Source: Rohdeia sp041398665
Lineage (GTDB): Bacteria > Planctomycetota > UBA1135 > GCA-002686595
Direction of reading: 5' to 3'
NCBI GenBank assembly: GCA_041398665.1
Contig: JAWKUH010000009.1
Coordinates: 62,001 to 126,000, forward strand
DNA length: 64,000 bases
Under the pieces are notes generated by a model that was not told the origin of the DNA, made no database searches, and worked only from the letters and a program-made list of their open reading frames with translations. Of the stretch, positions 46,245 through 57,000 are shown piece by piece (position 1 is the first letter of the stretch; each line of letters starts with the position of its first letter). The position numbers were made by a program, and so were the translations under genes.

Positions 46245-47576
46245 TCACTCGATCAACGCCGTCACGAGCTGCGGGAACGCCGCCACCAGCACCAGCATCG
46301 CGAGCTGGATCCCGATGAAGGGGACGGCCCCGCGGTAGATGTCGGTCGTCGGGACGTCCTTCGGCGTGACGCCGCGCAGGTAGAACAGCGAGAACCCGAA
46401 GGGCGGCGTCAGGAACGACGTCTGCAGGTTGAGCGCGAGGAGCACGCCGACCCAGACCTTCTCGGACGGCGTGAACCCGAGCTTCGTCATCGCTCCCGCG
46501 ATCAGCGGCACGACGATGAACGCGATCTCGAAGAAGTCGAGGAAGAACCCGAGCACGAAGACCACGAGCATCGACACGACGAGCAGCCCGACGCGCTCGC
46601 CCGGCAACGACGTGAGGAGGTCGTGGATCCACACGTCGCCGTGCAGGCCGCGGAAGACGAGCGTGAACAGCGTCGCGCCGACGAGCAGCATCACGACCAT
46701 CGCGGTGAGCTTCGCGGTCTCGTGCGCCGTGTCCGACAGCACCTTCCACGTGAGCCTCCGCCCGACCGCGGCGAGCCCGAGCGCTCCGACCGACCCCAGC
46801 GCGCCCGCCTCGGTGGGGGACGCGAGCCCCGCGAAGATGCTCCCGAGCACGAGCACGATCAGCACGAGCGGCGGCACCATCACCTTCAGCGCGTGGCCGA
46901 GGAGCGCGCGCTTGCTCTCCGGCAACTCCTCGGGCGGCAGCGCGGGCGCGCACTCCGGACGGACGCGTGCGACGACGAGGACGTAGACCGCGTAGCAGCA
47001 CGCGAGCAGCAGCCCGGGGACGAGCGAGCCGCGGAACAGGTCGCCGACACCGACGCCCATCTGGTCGCCGAGCACGACGAGCACGACCGACGGCGGCACG
47101 ATCTGCCCGAGCGTGCCCGAGGCCGCGATCACGCCCGTCGCCAGCGGCCGGTCGTAGCCGTAGCGCAGCATGATCGGCAGCGAGATCATGCCCATCGCGA
47201 CGACCGACGCTCCGACCACGCCCGTCGCCGCGGCGAGCAACGTGCCGACGAGCACGACGGCGAGCGCGAGCCCGCCGCGCTTGTCGCCGAACATCATCCC
47301 GACGGTGTGGAGCAGGTCCTCCGCGAGCCGCGAGCGTTCGAGCGCCGTCCCCATGAAGATGAAGAACGGCACGGCGAGCAGCACCTGGTTCGACATCACG
47401 CCGAACGCGCGCATCGGGAAGAGGTGCAGGAAGCCCGGCGGCATCGCGTCGGTGGCGATGCCGACACCGGCGAACACGAGCGCCGTCCCCGCGAGCGAGA
47501 ACGCCACGGGGTAGCCGAGGAAGATCAGGACGAAGGCCGCGACGAACATCGCGGGGCCGAGCCACTCCGCGATCAT
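46245..47576 (-). CDS. TRAP transporter large permease subunit (DctM type)
   Basis: 443 residues and about 12 membrane segments: FLGYPVAFSLAGTALVFAG, LAVPFFIFMGTALERS, GVVGASVVAMGMISLPIMLRYGYD, ASGTLGQIVPPSVVLVVLGD, GLASPTEAGALG and NLQTSFLTPPFGFSLFYLRG. This is the DctM signature with the paired scoop motifs. The ATG overlaps the dctQ-like stop (ATGA), so the Q and M subunits are coupled. It imports an organic acid with sodium, together with the receptor at 44.8 kb. Confidence 0.95.
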   Translation of the reverse strand: MIAEWLGPAMFVAAFVLIFLGYPVAFSLAGTALVFAGVGIATDAMPPGFLHLFPMRAFGVMSNQVLLAVPFFIFMGTALERSRLAEDLLHTVGMMFGDKRGGLALAVVLVGTLLAAATGVVGASVVAMGMISLPIMLRYGYDRPLATGVIAASGTLGQIVPPSVVLVVLGDQMGVGVGDLFRGSLVPGLLLACCYAVYVLVVARVRPECAPALPPEELPESKRALLGHALKVMVPPLVLIVLVLGSIFAGLASPTEAGALGSVGALGLAAVGRRLTWKVLSDTAHETAKLTAMVVMLLVGATLFTLVFRGLHGDVWIHDLLTSLPGERVGLLVVSMLVVFVLGFFLDFFEIAFIVVPLIAGAMTKLGFTPSEKVWVGVLLALNLQTSFLTPPFGFSLFYLRGVTPKDVPTTDIYRGAVPFIGIQLAMLVLVAAFPQLVTALIE

Positions 47577-48211
47577 CGCGCGTGCTCCCCGCCGTGTTCG
47601 ACCTCGTCGTGCAGGGCCTCCCCGAGCCCGACGTCGAGGGGCGACGCGCCGCGCAGCACCGCGGCGTGCTTCACGACCTGCGCGAGTCCCTGCAACCCGA
47701 GCAGCGCGAACGCGACGGGCAGGAGCGCCTTGATCGGGTAGCGCAGCAGCCCGCCGGGGTCGTTCGACGCCTCGCGCAGCTCGAACGAGCGCTGCGCGAA
47801 GTCGAAGCACTCCGTCGCGGCGAAGATGCAGAACGGCAGCAGGAACAGCACGCCGCCCGCGAGGTCGATCCAGTGGCGCGTGCGCGGAGCGAAGCGCGAG
47901 TACAGGGCGTCCACGCGGACGTGCGCGCCGCGCGCGAGCGCGAACGGCGCGCCGAGCAGGAACACGCCGCCGAACAGGTACCACTGCGCGTCGATCCACG
48001 CGTTCGACGCGAGGTGCGTGCCGAAGCGTTTGTCGAGGGCCGAGGCGACCGCGCTCACGACCGCGAACAGCACCATCGGGACGGTCAGCCAGGCCGCGAA
48101 CGCCCCGACCGCACGGTTCAGCGCGTCGACGCCGCGCGCGAGGGCGAGGAGCGGTCCGAGCGGCGTTTCCGAGGCGCTCGCCGTGCCGCTGTCGGATCGG
48201 GGGGGAGGCAC
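47573..48211 (-). CDS. TRAP transporter small permease subunit (DctQ type)
   Basis: 212 residues from GTG. Four membrane segments: VGAFAAWLTVPMVLFAVVSA, AQWYLFGGVFLLGAPFALARG, WIDLAGGVLFLLPFCIFA and PIKALLPVAFALLGLQGLAQ. HVRVDALYSRFAPR after span 2 is the DctQ hallmark. It is longer than many DctQ proteins because of a polar N-terminus of about 20 residues and a His/Glu-rich tail. Confidence 0.93.
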   Translation of the reverse strand: MPPPRSDSGTASASETPLGPLLALARGVDALNRAVGAFAAWLTVPMVLFAVVSAVASALDKRFGTHLASNAWIDAQWYLFGGVFLLGAPFALARGAHVRVDALYSRFAPRTRHWIDLAGGVLFLLPFCIFAATECFDFAQRSFELREASNDPGGLLRYPIKALLPVAFALLGLQGLAQVVKHAAVLRGASPLDVGLGEALHDEVEHGGEHAR

Positions 48212-48328
48212 GGCGCGATCCTACGCGGTGCCGCGCGAGCGGCGAAGGCGTAGGGTTCCAAGAGGGAGCAGGGCCGCGACGTTCCCGTGCGAACCTCTCG
48301 CCGCGTCCTCCGTTCGAACGCACGGACC

Positions 48329-48826
48329 ATGAACGATCGCTTCCTCGCCTGCTCCGCTCCTCTGCTCGTCGCGCTCGCGCTCGGATCCTGCGCCTCCGGT
48401 TCCGTCGGCACGGCGCCCGACGGCGTGCTCGCGCACCTCGCGCACCCCGACGCCGTCGAGATCTACGCGCTCGACCCGTCGCCGCCCGGCTCCCGCGAAC
48501 TCGACGCGTCCGTACCCGTGTTCCACGAGTACGAGGTGCTCGGTCGGGCGACGCTGTCGTCGAGCGCGGAGAGGGACGAACTGCTCGCACTCGTCGAACG
48601 GGGCATCGAGGACAGCGACGGCCGCGCCGCCCGCTGCTTCATCCCGCGCCACGGCATCGGTGTCGTGAAGGACGGCGTGCAGTGGGACTACGTGATCTGT
48701 TTCGAGTGCCTGTGGATGAGGGTCTACCGCGACGACGTGCGCGTCGAGCAGCAGCTCACGACCGACGGCCCGCGCGACGCGGTGACGGCGCTGTTCGAGA
48801 GGCACGGGCTCACCATCGCACCGTGA
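48329..48826 (+). CDS. Hypothetical lipoprotein
   Basis: 165 residues from ATG. The signal ACSAPLLVALALGSCAS carries a lipobox (LGSC). The mature part has FHEYEVLGRATLSSSAERDELLALVERGI, CFIPRHGIGV and VICFECLWMRVY, a pattern seen in small periplasmic proteins of unknown function. Its cysteines (CF, CFEC) could pair. The next gene starts inside its stop (GTGA). Confidence 0.82.
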   Translation: MNDRFLACSAPLLVALALGSCASGSVGTAPDGVLAHLAHPDAVEIYALDPSPPGSRELDASVPVFHEYEVLGRATLSSSAERDELLALVERGIEDSDGRAARCFIPRHGIGVVKDGVQWDYVICFECLWMRVYRDDVRVEQQLTTDGPRDAVTALFERHGLTIAP

Positions 48827-49320
48827 CGACCTTCCCCGACGGCTACTCGCTGCGCCGCGCCCGCGACGACGACGCGCGCGCACTGCAGGAGCTCGTCGCG
48901 CGCTGCTTCCTGCCGTACCCCGGCGTCGTGCTCGACGCGAGGAACGAGGAGACGGACCTGCTCGCGCCGGGGAGCGCGTTCGAGGTGATGTGGATCGTCG
49001 AGGACGGAGCGGGCGGCGTCGCGGCGTGCATCGCCGCGCGCACGCACCGCGAGGCGGACCCGGCGCACGTCGAACTCAAGAAGCTCTACGTGGACCCGGC
49101 GCACCGAGGGCGCGGGCTCGCGCGGCCGCTCGTCGGACTGGTCGAGGCCTACGCGAAGGAGCGCGACCTGGCGCGCGTCGAGCTGTGGAGCGACACGAAG
49201 TTCGCGACGGCGCACGCCGTGTACGAACGGCTGGGGTACCTGGGCAGCGGCCGGACGCGCGAACTCGGCGACGTGTCGCTGACGGCCGAGTTCCACTACG
49301 CGAAGGACCTCGGCACCTGA
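48823..49320 (+). CDS. GNAT acetyltransferase
   Basis: 165 residues from GTG, overlapping the preceding stop. LRRARDDDARALQELVARCF, then VELKKLYVDPAHRGRGLARPL (acetyl-CoA P-loop, RGRGLA) and KFATAHAVYERLGYLGSGRTREL form a full Acetyltransf_1 domain. Substrate unknown. Confidence 0.92.
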   Translation: MTTFPDGYSLRRARDDDARALQELVARCFLPYPGVVLDARNEETDLLAPGSAFEVMWIVEDGAGGVAACIAARTHREADPAHVELKKLYVDPAHRGRGLARPLVGLVEAYAKERDLARVELWSDTKFATAHAVYERLGYLGSGRTRELGDVSLTAEFHYAKDLGT

Positions 49321-49354
49321 GCGCGGCCCCAGGGAGCGGCGGTACGATGCCGCG

Positions 49355-50551
49355 ATGACCACCGCCGCCGCACCGAACCTCGACCAGAAGCTCGCCGCCG
49401 TCCTGAAAGGCCTCTCCGCGCCGAAGGACCTCCCGCCGCCGATCGGTGCCGAGGACCGCGCGAAGCGCCGCGAGCGCCTCGCGCTGATCCTGGCGGAGCG
49501 CGGCGCCGACGCGCTCTTCGTCGAGCCCGGCGCGACGCTGCGCTACCTGTGCGGTCTCGAATGGCGTCCGTCGGAGCGGCTGTTCGGCGTCGCCGTGCTG
49601 CGCGACGGCGGCTTCGTCGTGGTGGCACCGGCGTTCGAGCGCGACGTGCTCGAACGCGCGCTGCCGCAGGACGCCGTCGCGATCTGCTGGGACGAGCACG
49701 AGTACGGCTACACGAGGTTCGCGAGCGAACTCGATCGCATGGGGATCAGGACGATGCTCATGGATCCGCAGGTGCGTCTGCTGCTGGCCGAGCGCATCGG
49801 CTCGACCTTCGAGGGCAGCACGAAGTCGGGAGCCGACGCCGTGCGCGAACTGCGTCAGTGCAAGGACGCGAACGAGCTCGCGATCATGCGCGCCGCGCAG
49901 AACCTCACGAAGACTGCGATCGCGCGCGTCGCCGAGCACACGGAGCCGGGCATGACGGCCGCACAGGTCGGGCAGCTCATGCACGCCGCGCAGCGCCACC
50001 TCGGCCTCACCGACACCTGGGACCTCACGCTCGTCGGTCCCGGCGCCGCGGACCCGCACGGTCACACCGACGACACGGTGATCGGAGCGGGCGATCTCCT
50101 GCTCTGCGACACCGGCGGTCAGCTCCACGGCTACCACAGCGACTGCACGCGCACGTGGGTCGTCGGCGGCGAGCCGAGCGACGAGATCGTGAAGGCCTGG
50201 GACACGGTGTACGCGGCGCAGGAGGCGGCGCTCGGCGCGTTGCGCGTCGGCGAGCCCTGCGGCGGCGTCGACAGGGCGGCGCGCAAGGTCATCGAGGACG
50301 CAGGCTACGGCCGGGGCTACGCAGCGTTCAGCCACCGGCTCGGCCACGGCATCGGCATCGAGATCCACGAGCCGCCGTACTGCGACGGCGGCAGCGAGGC
50401 GAAGTTGAAGCCGGGCATGTGCTTCTCGAACGAGCCGGGGATCTATCTGCGAGGCAAGTTCGGCCTGCGCATCGAGGACATCGTCGCGGTCGGCGAGAGC
50501 GGGCCCGAGGTGATGGGCGAGCGGCAGAAGGGGCCGGGGGGGCCGTTCTGA
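49355..50551 (+). CDS. M24 family Xaa-Pro aminopeptidase-like protein
   Basis: 398 residues. The N-terminal creatinase-like domain (DALFVEPGATLRYLCGLEWR) is followed by the pita-bread domain. Metal ligands are seen in order: LLLCDTGG, YHSDCTRTWVV, SHRLGHGIGIEIHE, FSNEPGIYL and FGLRIEDIV. No signal peptide, so it is cytosolic. Likely cleaves X-Pro dipeptides or a related substrate; the N-terminal domain is full length. Confidence 0.93.
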   Translation: MTTAAAPNLDQKLAAVLKGLSAPKDLPPPIGAEDRAKRRERLALILAERGADALFVEPGATLRYLCGLEWRPSERLFGVAVLRDGGFVVVAPAFERDVLERALPQDAVAICWDEHEYGYTRFASELDRMGIRTMLMDPQVRLLLAERIGSTFEGSTKSGADAVRELRQCKDANELAIMRAAQNLTKTAIARVAEHTEPGMTAAQVGQLMHAAQRHLGLTDTWDLTLVGPGAADPHGHTDDTVIGAGDLLLCDTGGQLHGYHSDCTRTWVVGGEPSDEIVKAWDTVYAAQEAALGALRVGEPCGGVDRAARKVIEDAGYGRGYAAFSHRLGHGIGIEIHEPPYCDGGSEAKLKPGMCFSNEPGIYLRGKFGLRIEDIVAVGESGPEVMGERQKGPGGPF

Positions 50552-50633
50552 CGACCTGACCGAGTGGCCTGGAGCACCGGGGAATCGGGCGGGCGGCTAC
50601 GCTTCGCCCCAACGCCTTCCCGGTTCGAACTCC

Positions 50634-53600
50634 ATGGCGATTCGCTCGCACCTCGTCGTCACTCTCCTCCTTTCTGTCTCGGCCTACGCGTCGACGACCG
50701 GCGACTCGCGATCCGACGCGCGCGAACTCGCTCCGACGACTCGCGTGTCCGAGGTGGAGGCGGCGGAACCGCAGGACGAGCTCGGAACCGAGCGCTGGCC
50801 CGAACTCGCGCGCATCGAACAGCTCGCCGGCGCCGGCGAGCTCGACGCGGCGCGCGCGGCGCTCACCGCGTGGATGGGGCCGGGACTCGACGCTCGCTGC
50901 GCCGAGGTCGAGGAGGCGCGCCGGCTCGAACTCGCGCGGCGCGTCGACGCGATCGCGCGCAGGCTGTCGCTGCGCAACGTCCAGCTCGAGGCACGTGAGT
51001 ACCAGCACCGCGTGCTCGAAGCGACGATGCCCGGCGACGACACGGAACTGCTCAAGACGAAGCTGAACCTCGCCGTGACGCGCAAGGGGGTCGGGGATCT
51101 CGACGGAGCGCTCGCACTCGAGATGGAGGTGGACGAAGCGTGGAGTCGACTGCTCCCGGCCGATCACCTCGACCTGCTCACGGCGAAGGAGAACCAGGCA
51201 GCGACGCGCTACTCACTCGGTGATCTCGAAGGTGCGCATGCGCTCTTCGAGTACGTGCACGAGGCGCGCGAGCGGATCCTGCCCGCGGGTCACCCGGACC
51301 TGCTCCGCGTGAAGGGGAACCTCGCCCTCACGCGCAAGGCCTACGGCGATCTCGGGGGTGCACTCGAACTCGAGGAGTACGTCCACTCCGCACAGGAACG
51401 CGCTCTCCCGGCGGACCATCCGGACCTGCTGCGAGCGAAAGGGAACCTGGCCGGGACGCGCTACGTGCTCGGTGACCTCGAGGGTGCGCTCGCTCTCTTC
51501 GAGCAGGTGCACGCCGCGCGGGAGCGGACGCTGCCGCCCGACCACCCGGCACTGCTCGACGCGATGCAGAACCTCGCTGTCGCGCTCCAGGCGCTCGGCG
51601 AGCTCGAGCGCGCGCTCGAGCTCGAGGAGCACGTGCACGCAACACGTCAACGACTGCTCCCGGACGACCATCCCGACCTGCTCACGACGAAGCTGAACCT
51701 CGCCGGGATGCGGAAGGCTCTCGGGGACCTCGACGGTGCGCTCGCGCTCGAGGAGCACGTGCACGAGGCGCGCGAACGGCTGCTCCCACCGAACCACCCG
51801 TACCTGCTCGTCGCGAAGGGGAACCTCGCCGCGACGCGCTACGCACTCGGGGACCACGAGGGCGCGCGCGTCCCTGTTCGAGCAGGTGCACGCCACGAGG
51901 AACAACTGCCCCGCCGGACCCCGACCTGCTCACGGCCAAGTCGAACCTCGCCCTCTCGCTCGGATCCACGGGCGACTTCGAGGAGCCCTCGCGCTCGAGG
52001 AAGAGGTGCGGACCACGTACGAGCAGTTCCTGCCCGCGGACCATCCCGACATACTCGCGGTGAAGTTGAACCTCGCCGCGACACGCTCGGCGCTCGGCGA
52101 CGTCGAAGGCGCATTCGCACTGGAGATGGAGGTCCACGCCGCGCGCGAGCGCAACCTTCCGGCGGACCACCCCGACCTGCTCGATGCGAAGCAGGGCCTC
52201 GCCGTGACGCTCCACGGACTCGGCGATCTCGATCGACTGCGAGCCACGGCGACCTCCCTGCTCTCGACGCAGGTCGCGCGGTCACCGCTCTGTCGGCGTA
52301 TTCGCCGCGGTTCGCTCGCTCCGCCGCGCGTCGCGGCTCGATCGACTCGAGGCGGAGGCGCTGTGGAGCGACGCCCTGCGTTCGAACGACGGGGCGGACC
52401 TCGCCGGAACTCGTCGCGGCGCTCGAGTCTGCGCCTCGTCTCCACGGCATCGGCGGAGACGGCCCGCGCGGCGGTGTCCGTTCCGAGCTCGAGCGCGTTC
52501 GAGCGGAGCTGTCCCGCGCCCGACGTCGACTCGCGGACGAGAGCGGTCGGCGCCGAGCGACCCCGACGACCTGGAGTCGTGGCGCGCGGAACTGCTCGCA
52601 CTCAGCGAGCGGCGCGACGCTCTCGGAGCACGCGACGTGCGTGGGCAACTCGACGCGCTCGGCCTCGGCTTCGCGATGCCCACCGTCCGTTCGATCCCGC
52701 GGCCGGGATCGAGGAGGGCGGTGCATTCGTCGGCTACTGGAGGTACGACCGATATCGCGACGAATCGCCCGCCGGTCGCGAGCCCGAGGCGACCGACTCA
52801 CTGCTTGCATTCGTGGTCACGCGCGACGGTGCGGCGCGACGCGTCGAGCTCGGTGCTGCCGGACCGCTCGAGGAGCTCGCCGTGCGCTGGCGCGCGTCGC
52901 TCGGCAAGCCCGTCGAGCGCAGGATCGACGCTCGCACGGACTCGGAGGACGAGAGTCGGAGGCCGGGCGCGCGCGCTGCGCGCGGCCCTGCTCGACCCGA
53001 TCCTCGCCGCGCTCGGCGGCGAGGCGCCGCGCGTGCTGCACGTCGTCCCCGACGATCTCGTCCACCTCGTTCCGCTCGACGCGTTGCCCGCGGACGACGG
53101 CAGCAGGGTCGGCGAGTCGACCGAGATCCGCGTCGACCCGTCCGTCGCGCGTCTGATCCAGCCGCGGCGCGGCTCAGGAGTCCGGCACGCTCGTCGCTCT
53201 CGGCGGTGTCGACTACGGCGCGGAGGTCGCAGTGCTCGCAGCCGATCGACCGCGTTCGCACCGCTGCTGCAGTCGCGTTACGAGGTCGAGGCGATCGGCG
53301 CGCTGTTCGAGCACGTCGGATCCGAGCCGATGCTGCTTCGCGGCCGCGATGCCGACGAAGCTGCTCTCGCGGAGCGCGCGCCTCGGGCGCGTTACCTCCA
53401 CGTCGCGACGCACGGATGGTTCACGCCGGCGTCGGAAGCGGTGTCGATGCTCGACCCCGTCGCATCGGCCGACGCGGCTCGACGTCGAGCGATCGACCGT
53501 GCGCAGGACGCGATCGTCGGTTTCCTGCCGGAGACCCTCTGCGGCATCGCGCTCGCCGGAGCGAACGACGGTGCCTCGGGTCGCCTGACGGCGGAAGAGC

Positions 53601-53915
53601 TGTCGACGCTCGATCTCACGCAGTGCGAGCTGGCCGTGCTGTCGGCCTGCGAGACCAACGTCGGCATCCGCCGCGCAGGTCAGGGCATTCAGTCCCGCAG
53701 ACCGCTTTGCACGCCGCGGGCGCGCGCACGGCGATCTGCTCGCTGTGGAGAGTCGACGACGCGGCGACGCGGCGGCTGTTCGAGATCTTCTACACGAAGC
53801 TCTGGAAGGAGCACCTCGGCAAGGCCGACGCGCTGTGGGCCGCGAAGATGGCGCTGCGCCGAAGGGCACCGCTGCGCGACTGGGCGGGGTGGGTGCTCAC
53901 GGGGCGCCGGACTGA
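50634..53915 (+). CDS. TPR-CHAT protease A with signal peptide, frameshifted
   Basis: About 1,090 residues when rejoined. MAIRSHLVVTLLLSVSAYAS looks like a signal peptide. From about residue 130 come roughly nine 42-residue TPR units of kinesin-light-chain type, e.g. GDLDGALALEEHVHEARERL with LPPNHPYLLVAKGNLAATRY. The C-terminal CHAT peptidase has LHVVPDDLVHLVPLDALPA, the catalytic His in RYLHVATHGWF and the catalytic Cys in LAVLSACETNVG, then TAICSLWRVDDAATRRLFE. Shifts fall at about 51870, 51960, 52280, 52550, 52700, 52960, 53180, 53230 and 53690. Adding one G at the GGGG run near 53901 gives WVLTGAPD and the stop at 53913-53915. Confidence 0.85.
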
Positions 53916-54012
53916 CGGGCGGCGGCACGAGGCACGCGGGTCGATCGGCGACCGAGCGCGGCATCCGCTAAGAGTCGATGCCCCACCCGCCTCGCGTCCC
54001 TCCGCCGCGCGC

Positions 54013-57000
54013 ATGATCTTCGTCCTCGCCCCATTGTTGGTCGCCGTCCTCCAGGACGCCGACGGTGAAAGCGTTCCGACGCCGCTCACCGACGACCCGA
54101 ACCACTTCGTGGTCGCGTTCGACGCGGCTCCCGGGTCGCGCACCTTCAGTGGACGGTTCCCTCCGACGGCGAGCCACGCGTACGTGCTGACGGAGCGCGA
54201 AGGTGTCGAACTGCTCCTGGTGGAGGGCTCGCGCGAGCGTGGACGCACGGGCTCCGGCGGCGGGACCGCCGCCTACCTGCGCCGCGACGTGGACGCGGGT
54301 GACGTCGTGCGCGTGGGGGCGGTGTGCGAAGGCGGTACGGCGCCCGTGGAGTTGCACTGGGTCCTGCTCACCGAGGGTGACGCGTCGCGCGAGCTCCGCG
54401 ACGCGCTCCGCGAAGGGCGACGCGAGGTGGACGCGGCGCTGGACGCAGGGAGCCGGGACGCGGCGCGCGCCGCCGCTCGTCCGACTCTCGGAACGGCTCG
54501 CGACGACCGACGTCGGCGCGACGACGCGCTCCGAGTCGGGGCTCGTGTCGGACCTTGCCGAGCGCTGTGCCCGCGCCGGCGCGGACGACCTGACGACGAA
54601 CTTCACGGGCTTCGTGCTCGCTTGGTCCGAACACGCCCTGCCGCCGCGACACGGCGACCTGGCCGAAGCGCGTCGCCGCCACGGTGACGCGCTGATCGCG
54701 GCCGGCGCGGTCGATGCGGGGCTCGCGCTCCGCGACCGGGCCCTCGCCGACCTCGTGCTCCGCTGACCGACCGACGACGTGGAGGCGGTCACGCTCGAAG
54801 GCTCGAGTTCGGCAAGGAACTCGTCGACCGGGGTCTCGTCGGAGCGGGCGTCGCTCGCGTCGAGGCGGTCGTCGCGCGACTGCTGGAGCGCTACGGCGAG
54901 GGCGACGGCCGCTTGCTCGTCGCGCGCATCACCCTCGGTCTCCTGCTGGCCGACTCGGGTGACGTGGAGCGAGGACGCGATCTGCTCGAAGCCGCGATCG
55001 AGCGGACGAGCGGCTTCCCACCAGGACCGAGGCGCGGATCGTGCTCGAGAGCAGGTCGCGCGCGTCCGAGCCGCCGACGGCGACTTCGCCGGCGCGGTGG
55101 AGATGCTCGACGCCGTCCGCGAGGTCCGCGCGGCGCAGTGGTCGCCCGACGACCCGAGGCTCGTCGAGCTCGACCAGCGGATCGCCCTGCGCTGCGGCGA
55201 GGCGGGCGACCTCGGCCGCGCGCGCGCGCTCGCGGAGCGCGTGCTCGCAACGCTCGAGCGCACTCTGCCGGCCGACGACCTGGGCGTCCTGCGCGCCAAG
55301 CAGGACCTCGGCGCGACGCTGCAACTCACGCGCGAGCTCGAGCGCGCCCACACCCTGTTCGAAGAGGTGCACGACGCCCTGGTCGAGCGCCTCGGGCACG
55401 ACGACCCGGACCTCGTCGCGGCGCGCGTCAACCTCGGCATCACGACGTTCGAGCTCGGCGACACCGCCCGCGGCCTCGCCCTCCTCGAGGACGCCTACTC
55501 CTCGGGTCGGCGCGTGTTCACGGTCGGCGACCCGCAGACGTTCGAACTGCGCACGAACCTCGCCGCGATGCGCGTCGGGGTCGGCGACGTCGCGGGCGGC
55601 ATCGCGCTCCTCGAGGCTGCGATCGAGGACCTCCCGCCGGGCACGTCGGACGAGGACCCACGCCTGCTCGTCGCGCTGCAGAACCTCGCCGCGGCCTACA
55701 TGTTCGACGGTCGCATGGAGGCGGCACTCGAGCTCGGCCGGCGCCTCCACGTTGCGCGTCGCGACGCACTGCCCCCCGATCACCCCGACGTCCTCGCGAC
55801 CAAGGTCAACCTCGCCCAGGCGCTCCGAGCGGTCGGGCGGTGGGAGGAGGCGGCGGTGCTGTTCGACGAGGCCCGTGCGACGTGCGAGTCGACGCTCCCG
55901 CCCGACCACCCCGTCCGGCTCGGTGCGCAGGAGAACCTCGCGCTCTCGCTCTGCGACCGCGACCAACTCGACCGCGCGGCCGAACTCCAGGCGTCGGTGA
56001 TCGCGGGTCGCGAGCGCACCCTGCCGCCGGACCACGCCGACGTCGGTAGGGCGTACCGCAACTTCGGACGGATCCTCGAACTCCTCGGCGACACGACGCG
56101 ACTTCGCGACGCGGCGAGCCGGCTTCTCGAGACCGTGCGAAGCAGCGGCATCGGTGCCTCCCAACGATCGCCGCGCGGCGCCCGCGCGACGGTGGAGAAG
56201 GTGCTCTTCGACCTCGAGCTCGTCGCGCGTTGGAACGAAGCCGTTCGCGCGACCGACGGCGAGCCGCTCGACAGCGCGCTGTTCGAGACGCTCGAGACGC
56301 TGCGCGTCGTCTCGACGTCCGCCGTCGAGCTCGAACGCGGAGCCGCCACCGACGACGAGCTGCGGTCGGCGCGCGACGAGCTCGCGCAGGTCCGTCGCGA
56401 GCTGTCGGACACGAGCGGCGTCGCTCCGACCGATGCGGCGGCCGTCGACGCGTGGCGCGCGCGACTCGTCGAACTCGCCCTGCGCCGCGGCAGTCCAGCG
56501 GCAGGGTTGCGGATGGCGCGACTCGGTCTTGGCGCGCCGCCCGTCGAACTCGAGGTCCTGGCGAGCCTGCCTCGGCGAGGAGCACGGCGCGGTGACCTAC
56601 TGGCGTCGCGCGACTCGTCCCCGGCTGAACGCGACCTCGTTGGTGGAGGGGGACGGCGAACTCGTGGCTTTCGTCCTCGTGCCGGACGGCACGCTCCGCT
56701 GCGTCGACCTGGAGGCATCGCGAGGATCGAGCGACTGTGGTCGACGCGTGGCGCACCGCACTCGGGCGTTCGATCGAACGCGGGCTCGACGTGGCGGACG
56801 CCGCGGACGGCGCGCCGAAGCGGCCGCCGGTGCGCTGCGTGCAGCCGTCGTCGACCCGTGCCTCGCGGCAGCCGGTGACGAACGACCGCGAGAGCTCGAC
56901 GTGGTCCTCGACGACTGCCTGCTCCTCGTCCCGTTCGACGCACTGCCCGCCGAGGGAGGCGGGCGGCTCGGCAGACGTTGGCCGTCGCGTGGAGAACTCC

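Noticed and set aside
46228..47565. 445-residue second frame on the same strand as the TRAP permease
   Set aside because: It is a frame-shifted shadow of the permease gene, composed of Arg/Ala-rich sequence without membrane segments.
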